Assembly (NCBI RefSeq): GCF_000787575.1
Contig: NW_012236509.1
Location: 64,001 to 128,000 of the forward strand
Length of the DNA: 64,000 nucleotides
Reading direction: 5' to 3'
Origin: Acytostelium subglobosum LB1
Lineage: Eukaryota > Evosea > Eumycetozoa > Acytosteliales > Acytosteliaceae
The notes under the pieces: generated by a model
The model's input: only the letters and a program-made list of their open reading frames with translations
What the model was told of the DNA's origin: nothing
The model's database searches: none
Translations under genes and position numbers: made by a program
Shown: positions 35,060 to 45,754 of the stretch, piece after piece
How positions within the stretch are numbered: position 1 is the stretch's first letter
How the letters are laid out: each line of letters opens with the position of its first letter

Positions 35060-37050
35060 TTATTGAGTTGGTGAACGAGCCCTCCCCGCTAGTTTCCTAT
35101 TCATCTCATCAAACTCGTGCAAAGTCTCTAAATCGTCAATGTCATTGTCGGTTGATCCAAACAGTTTGCTCTTCAACTTTGAACGAAAACTCTTCTTAGG
35201 CAGTGTACCATAGTGTGATGCTAAACTGGTCGATGAAGCTGTGCGAGATGATGAAGCTGCTGCTCCTGACGGTGCCTTGCCAGTGTTGTTAGAAGCCAGG
35301 TTATAATTGCTGTTGGACGGCTTCATCTGAGTGGCAGATTGATAGGCCACCATTTGATGTTCCTGTAGGTAACTCGTGATTGTTTTCGATCCGCTGAGCA
35401 CCTCGTGAAAGCTTGGCAGGAGATAATGCAGGTTGGGAACAATATGGCTATAGTATGGAGCCAGACGATCGAGCATTGGAACAATGTCATCCAGTTGAGG
35501 CGCAATCGCCGAAAGATGTGGTAGTATACCAGGTACGTAGGGAGATATTTCATGCATGTGTTCGGCAATCTCATCCATGTGAGGCAGCAGGTACTTGCTG
35601 TGAGGTACCAATACCGAAGCATATGGTCCAAGGACGCCAAAGAATGGTTGTAGCTTCTCACTATATGGCAGTAATGTTGAGAAGTGTGGACCAAGTGTAT
35701 GTATGTGAGGGAGTAGATCATCAATGAATGGCAACAATGAATGTTTGTGTTCCAACAGTTCATCACAGTGCTCCACCAGGAATGTGAAGTGGGGCATCAG
35801 TACAGGGATGTAGGGATGCACTTTGTTGATCAAAGGTATCAGCTTGTGTGAATGGAACATTAAAAGTGAGAGATGCGGCAGCAGATGGTCAATGTAGGGC
35901 AACAACTTGGGTGTGAATGGTAGTAGGACATGGATGCGGGGCATTAGGATATGGCTATACTTGATCAACTTCTTTGTGTGGGGCATCAGCAACTTGACAT
36001 AGGGAGTGATGTTCTCCACGTTGGGCAGGAGATGGGGCAGGTATGGAATGAGTGGATCGCCATGTCTGATCAGCAACTCCAACACGGGTTGGAGAGAGTG
36101 TAGATAGGGTTTGATGATGTGGATGTAGGGTGAGATGAGTCTGATCTTGGGCAACAATATCCTTGCGTATGGTAGTATCTGATCAAAGTTGTCACAAATG
36201 TCCTTGATATGTACCATCATGACGTCGAGGTTGGTAACAATGTCTGGCAAGATGGACTGCATCTGGTAGAGTCGGGGTAGGAACACATCGATGTGTGGCA
36301 ACAGTCCATCGAGATACAACACCAAATGTGGTGAGTAAGGTTGGAGGATGCTCAAGTTTGGTAACAGACGAGGTATGTATGGTGCCAGTTTCTTGGCGTA
36401 GGGCAGGATGGCCTTGCTACCTGGCATGATACTGTCCAGGTGAGGTACCAACATTGGTAGATATGGTATCAGATCATCAATGTATGGAATGATATCATTG
36501 ATGATAGGTTCCAACTTTTCAAAGTTTGCCAAGATCAGGTCCAAATGAGGCAGTAGTGAATCGATATGTTGAATGAGCACCGGTATATATGGTTGATATT
36601 GATTGATATTTGTCAACAATGTATCAGTGTATGGCAATAGTTTCTCGAGGTTATTATTGCGTGTCAACTCGACCAAGTGAGGTGCAAGTATCGGTAGAGC
36701 ATCAATGAGTTCTGGTAACTTTGATTCCAATTGTGGTACCTTATCAATCAATAACAACATATCAACTCTATTCAAATAATATAAATTCGGTATAATAACA
36801 TGTCTCTTTTGATAAAGTATACCAGAGTTTCGGTATAATATCCTTCAATTGTTTGTTTGATTGATTGATTGATTGAGTGAGTGAGTGTATTCCTGATACT
36901 GTGGCTGTTGATTGATGTGTTGAGAACCTACCTTCCTCTGGTAACTAGTGACATGAACTTGAATGGGAATAGGAAGATGAATAGAAGTATCACTCCAATG
37001 GTGCCCCACATCAAAGTGGTAAACACTGATGATTCTACCATCAACATCAT
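35060..37050 (-). CDS. membrane-anchored proline-heptad repeat protein
   Basis: Two exons, 37050-36932 and 36842-35060 (intron 36931-36843), 633 aa. Exon 1 codes a single strong N-terminal membrane helix (TTLMWGTIGVILLFIFLFPF) followed by basic residues. From about residue 70 to 520 the protein is a string of 7-residue units, consensus [L/I]-x-P-[H/Y]-hydrophobic-x-x, such as LLPHLDL, LIPYLPM, LVPHLDS and ILPYAKK. I count 59 consecutive units without a phase slip (36640-35402), about 45 with Pro at position 3, and a few more in another phase before them. The C-terminus is Ser/Asn-rich with a basic KKSFRSKLKSKLFG patch. I do not recognise the family. A proline every seven residues rules out a plain coiled coil; an extended solenoid or rod is likely. 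No catalytic motif is seen. Confidence 0.85.
35402..36640 (-). repeat. 59 consecutive 7-residue coding repeats
   Basis: A 21-nt period is kept over 1.24 kb. Units differ a lot in DNA, so the array is old and held by selection on the protein rather than freshly amplified. Confidence 0.85.
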
Positions 37051-37615
37051 TGTTACTTTAATAGTATTGTATTATTCTAACTCCAAAGAGTATTAGAATA
37101 AATATATATATATATATAGTATTGTATGTATGTATGTAAGTTGGATGGATGACTGAAGAATGTAGTATGTCATGTCATGTAATGTATTGTCCATTGTCAT
37201 AGAGCAATACACACTTCACACCTCATTCACACAAGTACTACTTCTTCATTTCTATCTCATCTTCACTTAAGTGTGTGTGTGGGGTTGTAATGACGAATGC
37301 GTTCATGTACATAAATGGTTATGTTGTGGTGTTCTAGATGAGTGTGGTGTATGATCAACAAAGTAAAGGATGAGGGCCTTATTGGAAAATATCCAAAAAA
37401 GGATAAATTATTATTATAATTATTATTGATTGTTTGATTAATTACAACTTCTATACATGGATAATGTTGACAAGACGATGTTTGAAGGAATGAATTGATG
37501 GATTGAAGGGAGGCACAACAAAAAAAGAGTTAATCGACTAGATTACTCCAATTCGTGCTGTGATGTGACCAGACTGACTGGCTGAATGGCTAACTTGACT
37601 TGGATATGCGATCGG
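37051..37615. other. spacer
   Basis: 5' flank of the heptad gene and 3' flank of the TTC39-like gene. AT-rich with TATATATATA at about 37102 and GTAT repeats near 37125. No gene seen. Confidence 0.55.
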
Positions 37616-39443
37616 TTACTGCTCACCAAGCATTTGAAGACACTTCCTTGCTCGCCAATCCAATAATGCAGGGAAATCATATTGAATTGAATGATAGCCC
37701 TTTGCCTTTTTGATAAAAGCCCTGCACTCTGCCTTCTTGTCCTCATGAAGCATTATCTCTGCCATACCAACATTGGCATATGGCAATATGAAATGATCAT
37801 ACTGCAAGTGTTTCTCATGTGCCATTGACAACTGTATGATTGATGTGGATGTCAGTATAATGATTGAACGATTGAATGATTGAATGAGTGGACCAAACAT
37901 ACCAAGTAATACTTCTTTGAATCCTCCAACATATTCAACATTTGTAGATTGTAGCCCATGAGATACTCTCCTGCACCTAGCTCCTCGTGAGTGAGTGGAG
38001 TGAGCGCCAATGCAGCCTCAAGCTCAACGATGCTGTCTTGGAATCTGTGTGCCTCGTTCAGTAGCGAAGCTCTTGTGTAGTGTCGCTCGAATTGTGTCAA
38101 CTGCTTGTTCTTGATATATCGGTTGGCCTTGCGCAATGAGAACTCGTCAAAGTCGTAGCCCTTGCGCACGGTCTTGTCGACGGACTTCATCATCTCGAGC
38201 GCCTGTTCGCGCATGTCCTGCATCTCGTAGCAGTAGGCCAGTTGGTAGGCGATGTACGCCTTGAATCCCGAGCTGGTCGTCTCCTTCAGGAACTTGGCCA
38301 GGTACTGCTCGGCCGCCACCCAGTTCAGGTCGAGGAACTCGTTGTAGCCCAGCTCCGACTCGATGTAAAGCTGCAGTTGTTTGAGTCTGTCGGCAGTCTT
38401 CAAAGCGTTGCGGAATGATAGAGTGGCCGTTGGAATGTCGCCCTTCTTTCTTGCGATTGATCCGGCCATATAGTTGATCATTGCGCTGTCTGGGAAGCTC
38501 ACCAGCAACTCTCTCATTGTCTCTTCAGCCCTCTCAAAGTCTTCAAAGAAGAATGCGTATATCATTGTGAAGAAGCACTTGGATAGTGTAGCTAGCATTG
38601 ATTGAGAATGAGTATGAATATGAGTATGATTGATTGATTGGCATAGGAGTGAGTGTGACACTTACATCTGATTCCAACGACAAGGTCGGCAGAGTACTTT
38701 AGCTCGCGTACACCTTCCATGCGATTGGCTTTGAATCCAATGCCCTCGACCAGCCATACGTATTGGGGAGGGACGGCCGACACAAGGAAATGGAAGATGC
38801 CCACGCCGTAGAATGCTGAGCTGGCAATATGTTGGTAGCAGGGGAATGTCTGTGGCAATGTCTGCACGATCTCCAACGCCTGATAGAACTGCTTCCAAGC
38901 CTTCCTGAATGATATGCCCGCCTTGATATTGCTCTGTTGTTTGAGTTCCATGATGCCACGCATCAGCATTGCCTCAGCATAGACAAGTTTGCCGATCAAA
39001 TACTCGGCCTTTGTGAATTGTGATGGTGGACATTGCTTTCCACCATCCGCTGCAGCATCTGCTGCTGTATCAGTGTTGTTGTTGCTGTTGTTACCCGACT
39101 TCTTCTCATCCTTCTCTTGTTTTAGATATAGTGGCTTCTGTGACAATTGAATTGAACGTGCCAGTTTCTTGCAATCACTTATCCTCTTTGCAGTCTCTTC
39201 AAGATCATCCTTATCCTCTGTCAACGTTGACTTCATCCAAGCCACATCAGCATAAAATAAACCATACAATGGTAACTTTGTATTAAGTTGTTTAAGTATC
39301 TGTTCGCACTCTATATATTATGTGTAAGCAACTCGACTATGTTTGATTGATTGAATGATTGAATGAATATACTTACCTTGAATATTGAAGCTCCAAAACA
39401 ATTGGGATGCTCTCTCCAATTCATCGGATTGTTCTTTGTTCAT
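37616..39443 (-). CDS. TTC39/IML2-like tetratricopeptide protein
   Basis: Four exons: 39443-39377, 39310-38666, 38591-37903, 37831-37616; 538 aa, near the size of TTC39 proteins. Starts MNKEQSDELERASQLFWSFN. Later parts show the family signature of a long TPR-like helical protein: FTKAEYLIGKLVYAEAMLMR, IASSAFYGVGIFHFLVSAVP, then YAFFFEDFERAEETMRELLV and MINYMAGSIARKKGDIPTAT, ending in FIKKAKGYHSIQYDFPALLD. Human TTC39 members act in lipid and lysosome-related pathways and yeast Iml2 in lipid droplet or inclusion clearance; the exact role here is unknown. An Asn/Asp/Ala-rich insert lies at about residue 80. It is divergent from vps16 with 354 bases between the starts. Confidence 0.82.
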
Positions 39444-39797
39444 TGTGTTGTGTATATAAATTATGTTGTTGTTTGTTATGTTATCAATCTTTATTTGTAT
39501 CTTTGCTCATTATCTGTTTTTGTTTACTTTGCAACAAGCACAATGAATGAAACCCTCCCGACACGTGAGTATGACATTGTTGTGGTTCTTTAGCTTGAAT
39601 CGCCAAAGTCATGCCAAAACCCATAAACTAATTGAAATTGATGTGCTCATCCAAACTTTCATCAGATCTTTCTTGTGCGGGTGTTTTGATCATTGAAAGT
39701 ATCTTGTTGTACAATCACATCATCACATAAATATATATATATATACATATAATAGTACAGTACACAACAGATAGAGAAGAAGAAGAAGAAGTAAAGA
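39444..39797. promoter_or_regulatory. divergent promoter region, TTC39-like and vps16
   Basis: 354 nt between two divergent start codons, AT-rich at both ends, TATATATATATA at about 39731-39742 and a GAA run just before the vps16 ATG. No gene seen. Confidence 0.5.
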
Positions 39798-42768
39798 ATG
39801 AATAATCCAACAAGTAGCTGGATTGAGATTGGCGATTGGTTCGTCTGTAAGAGAGAGTTCTATCAGATGACTTGGGATGTAAAGGATGATTTCTTGTTAC
39901 AGAATATATTGGTGGCGGCACCTAATGGTGGTCCAATAGCAGTGACACGTGATAAGTCAAAGGCTGTTGAACTCACTGCACAGAACAGCAAGCCATACCT
40001 TCACATCTACTCGGCCTCAGGACAACACATCTCATCGATAGAGCTCAAAGAGACTGAATGGAAGGCCAGTGTAATCGGTATGGACTGGATCAGTGAAGAG
40101 AGATTAGTATTAGTTCTAAGGTAACGATCATTCATTCATTCATTCATTCAATCAATCTAACCCTTGCCCTTACCCTCGCCCTAACCCTCGCCCTTGCCCT
40201 CGGCCTCGTTACCAACATAACATAATAGCAATGGAACAGTGATCATGTATAATATATTCTGTGAGGAGCAATGCCATTACACTTATCCAACTATAAGAGA
40301 TGAGGTTAGAGAGTGCAAGATATTCAATGGTGGAGTTGTGATGCTCACTGCCATCATATCAGCCAATGCTGGTGTTGTCAATGATCGAGTGATTGGTTGG
40401 CGATTCTATTACATCGAGTTGAACAAACGTATGTTTTATTGATTGATTGATTGATCCATGATTCAGCTCAAATTAACTAACGACTCAATCAATGTCACAA
40501 TGATAACAACAGCGGCACCAATACAGTTTGCAGATATCATGGATATGGATATTAATGGTCCTTCTGCATGGGATATAGTGGAGCCACATATGACAGCAAC
40601 ATCGGTATTGGATGTTGAGTTGCTTGTTGCCACGAGAGGCTCAATCTACAGGGTCAACTCATCCGAGGCAAAGAACCAACTGTTGTCACACAACTTTGTA
40701 AAGTTGGTCGTTAGTCCTTGTGGCTTCAAGATGGCCTGTATCAGTCCATCGGCGACACAAGACTGCTACGACCTGTACATCTATCGCACAGACTGCTCGC
40801 GTCACATCAAGTATCTCAACGCATTCAAGAAGCTCCCGCGCTCCACCAAGTGGTCTGGCTCAGACGGAGTGATGTTCAGCTGGAACATTAATCAAGTCAA
40901 CAGTCTCAAGTACTTTGAGGAAGGACAGAACATCGTGTAAGTATACTTATCAACGCCTGGTCTATATTACACGCCTACTGACACTTGATTGCACCAGTGT
41001 ATCGAGCAATGATTGTAAGGCACTACACATTGTAACAGAGATTGATGGACTCCGCATCATTTCAGAGCGATCCACCGACTTCTTCTGTCGCGTACCCAGC
41101 GAGACCAGAGACATCTTCTCCATCGGTTCATTCACATCAGCCTCAATGCTTTATGCCGCCACAGAGGAGTTCTTGGTAAGTCAACTCCACTCAATCAATC
41201 AATCATTGGAAAGATTCCATACTCGATCACTCACCCAATCAATCAAACAGAATCATAGCCCAAAGGCTGACGAGTTCATTAGAGGCATTAGGGCCGACTT
41301 GGAGGTGGCCGTCAACACTTGTATCAATGCAGCCGGTTTCGAATACAACGCCTCGGAGCAGAGCAAGTTGTTGCGCGCCGCATCATTTGGAAAGTGCTTC
41401 CTGGACAATTACAATCCACAACTATTCGTACAGACGTGCAAGGCGCTGCGTGTGCTCAATGCAGTGCGTTACTATGAGATTGGCATTCCCTTGACATTGG
41501 AGCAGTACAACTATATTGGCGCCGAAGGTCTAATCCGATGCTTGATCGAGCGTCGTCTTCACTTGCTGGCGTGGCGTATCTGCGACTACCTCAAGATCAA
41601 GGCCGACTTTGTATTGGTGCACTGGGCATGCACCAAGGTACGCACCAACGAGGACGAAGAGGTACTCAGCAAGATCATCATCAACAAGCTCCAAGCAGTG
41701 CCAGGTATCTCATACGCCAACATCGCCTCTGCAGCACACTCAGCTGGCCGCAAGTATATCGCCACCAAGTTACTGGACTTTGAGCCAAAGGCCGCCGACC
41801 AGGTTCCACCCCTGCTCACGATGAACCAACGCGAGATGGCCTTGAACAAGGCCATCGAGTCGGGTGACACCAACCTGATACATCTTGTGCTACTGAACCT
41901 GGAGCGCAATGAGCCCAGGACCTACCTAGACACAGTGTTCTCGAGAAAGGTGGCACTCGACCTGCTGCTCTCCTTTAGCAAGCAGAAGGGCAATGTTGGC
42001 CTGCTCAAGAAGATATACGAGATTCGTGGCCAGACCACCGACCTGGCCCTGCTACACCTGGGCGAGGGCTTCCGCAGCATGGACATGGACATGCGCAAGC
42101 GTAGTTTTGAGGACGCCTCGAGGATATTCAACGCCTCCAAGGACAAGGACGTGCACATCTACTCCAAGATGGTGGACGATCAGATCAAACTCGAGTCGCT
42201 GCAGAAGGAGCTGGACACGATGCGCAAGGATCCAAACAAGGAGCCGAGCTACATGGGTCTGTCATTGTCGGACACCATCTTCCAGCTGGTGCTCATGGGC
42301 GAGCACAAGCGAGTGGCCAAGATGCTCAAGGAGTTCAAGGTGAGCGACAAGAGGTTCTGGTGGATCAAGATCAAGGCACTGTCAGTCTCGCGTCAATGGG
42401 AGGAGTTGTCACTGTTTGCCAACGAGAAGAAGTCACCAATTGGCTACGAGCCATTTGTTGAAGTCTGTCTCGATCAATCGCAGCATGTCGAGGCGCTCAA
42501 ATATATACCAAAGATTCAAGACGTTGTCAACCGATGTCAGTGCTACGTCCAAGTCAACTACTTCCGTGAGGCTGCAGAGACCGCCTTCAAGGACAAGAAT
42601 ATGGAACTTCTGAATTTCGTTGCCAAGAAGTAAGTCGTCCCATCATCCCATCACCTCTACATTCATTCAATCATTCAAACTGACCTAAACTTTATCATCA
42701 TGTATAGATGTACAAACCCTGAGGTTACTCGACAGATTGATCAAATGCGAGCCCAACTTCAGAAGTAG
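39798..42768 (+). CDS. vps16: Vps16, HOPS/CORVET core subunit
   Basis: Six exons: 39798-40120, 40229-40428, 40513-40936, 40998-41175, 41251-42629, 42708-42768; 854 aa (human is similar). The N-terminal beta-propeller begins WIEIGDWFVCKREFYQMTWD and VAAPNGGPIAV. The C-terminal alpha-solenoid has INAAGFEYNASEQSKLLRAA, ASFGKCFL and RVAKMLKEFKVSDKRFWWIK. It is a class C Vps protein for endosome-lysosome tethering and fusion with SNAREs. The second intron was set to 40429-40512 (CTAAC branch point, AACAG acceptor) because the nearer acceptor at 40466 runs into a stop. Intron 1 contains a telomere-like C-rich repeat; introns 2 and 4 contain TTGA or TCAA arrays. Confidence 0.93.
40158..40208. repeat. 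telomere-like C-rich hexamer repeat in intron
   Basis: About eight imperfect 6-nt units of the CCCTNN type (CCCTTG, CCCTTA, CCCTCG, CCCTAA and so on) within vps16 intron 1. Confidence 0.75.
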
Positions 42769-44205
42769 AACAACAACAACAATGTCAATTATACTCTCCA
42801 TAAACTTCTCAATCAATCAATCCATCCAACACCCAATCCAATCCAATCCAATCCAATCAATCATGTCATCATCCATCAGCTGAACACAGACGATTGAAAT
42901 TGACAACAACATGTTTGTTGACATTGACCCAACAATGCATTGCTCGGAAAGGAGTTGTCACCAGACATGGCATGCTTCAATTGTAGTTTACCAATATGCT
43001 ACACCTAGATAGATATATGTGTCAATCATTCAGTCAGTCAGTCAGTCGACTGGACAGTCAGACCACTCACTCACTCACACTCATACACATATCCAATTTA
43101 TCCTTATATATCCACTTGTCAACATCAACAACACATTCAAATTCAGATTGGACTGCTGTGAAGCATTACTAGATGTATATATATGTGTCACCATTCCAAC
43201 ATGCTCCAACTTGTTGACAAACTCATGAACACTCCCACACACCGCCAACAACACACACATACTACGATCACTTTCCAACTCAATAACAAACGATCACCAT
43301 TGGGGGTAGGGGTATAAGTGTGGTGTGTACTTATGTTCGATGGAGTATGATTAATTCCTTAGTCATATGATCGAGTAGTACTACACACTACCTCACTCAT
43401 CCATCACCTTACTCACTCACTCACAGTGAGATGCCATTGGGTATATATTATAAATAGATTGATTGATGTGTTTGTTTAACTCATGATTGTTTCAATGTAT
43501 TAACATACACATACATGTGTTATTGTTGTTGCTACTACTGCTTATCACGATTATTATTATTATTATTATTCATGTTGTTTACATATTTAAATATATCAAT
43601 TCAAACATATAACTACCCACACTCACATTCCAGACATCAGACAGTGACACTGTCAATTCCATCCTTCCATCCACCCCACTCACACATGCCAATCATTTGA
43701 TTCCAGCTCACAATATACATCCACTAGATACTTCCCAAACAGTACCGAAACTGGAAGCAGCGGCATCAATCAAACTATAAGCACATACACATAAACACAC
43801 ACTATATACTCATCACGTGTTTGTAATATCTATCACTACTATGTAAGTACAACACAGACTGTGTGTCAACTCCACCTCCTAATCTTACAACTCTATCACT
43901 TGGTGTGACATCTCTTTGTTGTTGTTGTCCACCTTTAAATGGATACATTCAATCAATCCATCATCACTCAAGGATGAATGTAGGAGGTTGGAGTGATTGA
44001 TGGATTGATTGAGAGCGAGTGAGTGAGAGATTGGAGGTGACTTCCCTTTTTCATTTCTGACATTATCTATCCTTCCATTTCAATCATCATTATTCATTCA
44101 ATCAATCCTGTCAATCAATCAATTAGATATAATATATATATATATATTTATTCAACAAACTTATATTTATTTAATATTCCACCAATAATTATTCATTAAT
44201 ATAAT
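42769..44205. other. long intergenic region, no gene seen
   Basis: 1.4 kb between two plus-strand genes. It holds AATCC repeats at about 42836-42858, CAGT repeats near 43030, CACTCA tracts near 43065 and 43411, an ATT run near 43551 and TATA runs near 44132. C-rich and A-rich strands alternate without any reading frame above about 70 codons. It probably contains 3' flank and a long upstream control region of the kinase gene. Confidence 0.5.
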
Positions 44206-45695
44206 ATGACATTACTTGACACGATGAAGTTTCAAAACGAGCCAGTTGGTGCAGATAAGAATCATAACTATGCTTCAAAGGCAACGTTCCCTTATGAGAT
44301 CATAAGGATTGTTGGTCAGGGTACATTTGGAAAGGTGTACGAGGCTACCAACTCTGACAACAAACGTGTTGCCATCAAAAAGGTTGAGAAATCCAGTCAT
44401 TTCATCAGTCGAGAATATGACATACTCAAAGTGATCAATCATCCAAATTGTCTAAAGCTACTAGATATGTACATGACCAATGAAGAGAATAAGAAGATGC
44501 AGGTAACTACCAAAATTATAATATTATAGTTTATATATCTTGATTTTAAGATATATCACATGACACTAACAAGCATATATTCATTCATTAGTATCTGGTA
44601 TTTGACTTTATCCCATATACTTTGGCAAGCTTGTTGAAGAAGAAACAGTTGTCACTTGGCTTTATTCGAGTATTATTCTATCAGTTGTGTCTGTCAATCA
44701 AACATATACATGCAAAGTTCATCTGTCACAGAGATATTACACCCAACAATATATTGTTGAATGCCAAGGGTGAGCTTGTACTCGCTGACTTTGGAAGTGC
44801 CAAGATATTAGAACACAACCATACCAGTATGTCATATATATGCTCCAGGTACTACCGTGCACCTGAACTCCTAGTGGGTTGCCAAACCTACACAACTAAA
44901 ATAGTAAGTCTGAACTCTATCAATCACTCCATCATCATCAATCGATCATATATTAATACTTATCAACCTTTCAAATAGGATATATGGTCGATTGGATGTA
45001 TCTTGGCAGAGATGTTGAAGGGAAAGCCAGTGTTCCCAGGTACCAACTCAGCAGATCAATTCGCTAGAATAATAGATATCTTGGGTAGTCCATCCCATGA
45101 CGATATGGAGGCAATGCGTCCAAGCAAGTCAAACAACTTCCATATACCAACAGTCAAGTCCAGGTTCAACGATACATTCAGCAATGTAGAAGACAAGGAA
45201 GTATTGGACCTCCTTTCTAAAATACTCATTCTCGATCCAACAAAGAGTAAGTCCTACATCAACTGATCACATGATACCGATCACGTGACACCTGATCACG
45301 TGACACATGATCACGTGACACTAGATAACATTATAACTAACATTGAAACTCACCTAGGAGCATCAATTGAAGAGATATTAGCACATCCATTCCTTCATAA
45401 TGTCAACTTGAACTCACTTGAGTTGTTTGATGAGATGAAGTGTTTCACAAAGATGGTGTCACAGCAACAACAGCAGAGCAGTGCAGTTAGTTCATCATCA
45501 GCAATGAGTGCCACAGCAAACTCTGGCGTGACAACTGCATCATCGACTCACTTGTCAAAGATGAACACTGGTGTAACAACCAGTAGCAACAACCTTAACA
45601 TCAACATGGTGGGTGGCAACAAGAACAATTCCACCAACAACTCGAATGCCTCTCTGTTAAAGAGTCAGGCGCCATTATCAATCAACACAATATAG
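44206..45695 (+). CDS. GSK3-like serine/threonine kinase
   Basis: Four exons: 44206-44502, 44592-44903, 44979-45246, 45358-45695; 404 aa. Glycine loop [12 protein letters not shown], Lys in VAIKKVEK, catalytic loop [14 protein letters not shown], and activation loop [14 protein letters not shown] with the Tyr-x-x-x-Arg-Tyr pattern of GSK3. CMGC-type ending LAHPFLHNV. The catalytic-loop Lys after HRD-I is Thr (GSK3 has HRDIKPQN), which is unusual. D. discoideum has gskA and a GSK3-like glkA; this sequence diverges enough from GSK3 that glkA orthology is more likely, but that is inference. The C-terminus is Ser/Asn/Thr low complexity. Intron 3 contains a 15-nt tandem repeat with CACGTG cores. 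Confidence 0.88.
45262..45321. repeat. 15-nt tandem repeat with CACGTG palindromes in intron
   Basis: Four units starting GATCAC, with CACATG at 45267 and CACGTG at 45282, 45297 and 45312, exactly 15 bases apart, within intron 45247-45357. Confidence 0.85.
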
Positions 45696-45754
45696 GTTGT
45701 TTGTAAACATAGCAATAACAATTAAAATAATACAATAATAATAATAATATTTAT

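Noticed and set aside
40458-40512. Exon start at 40467 in vps16
   Set aside because: With the clear donor at 40429 it gives the wrong phase and an immediate stop; the acceptor at 40512 fits frame and has a CTAAC branch point.
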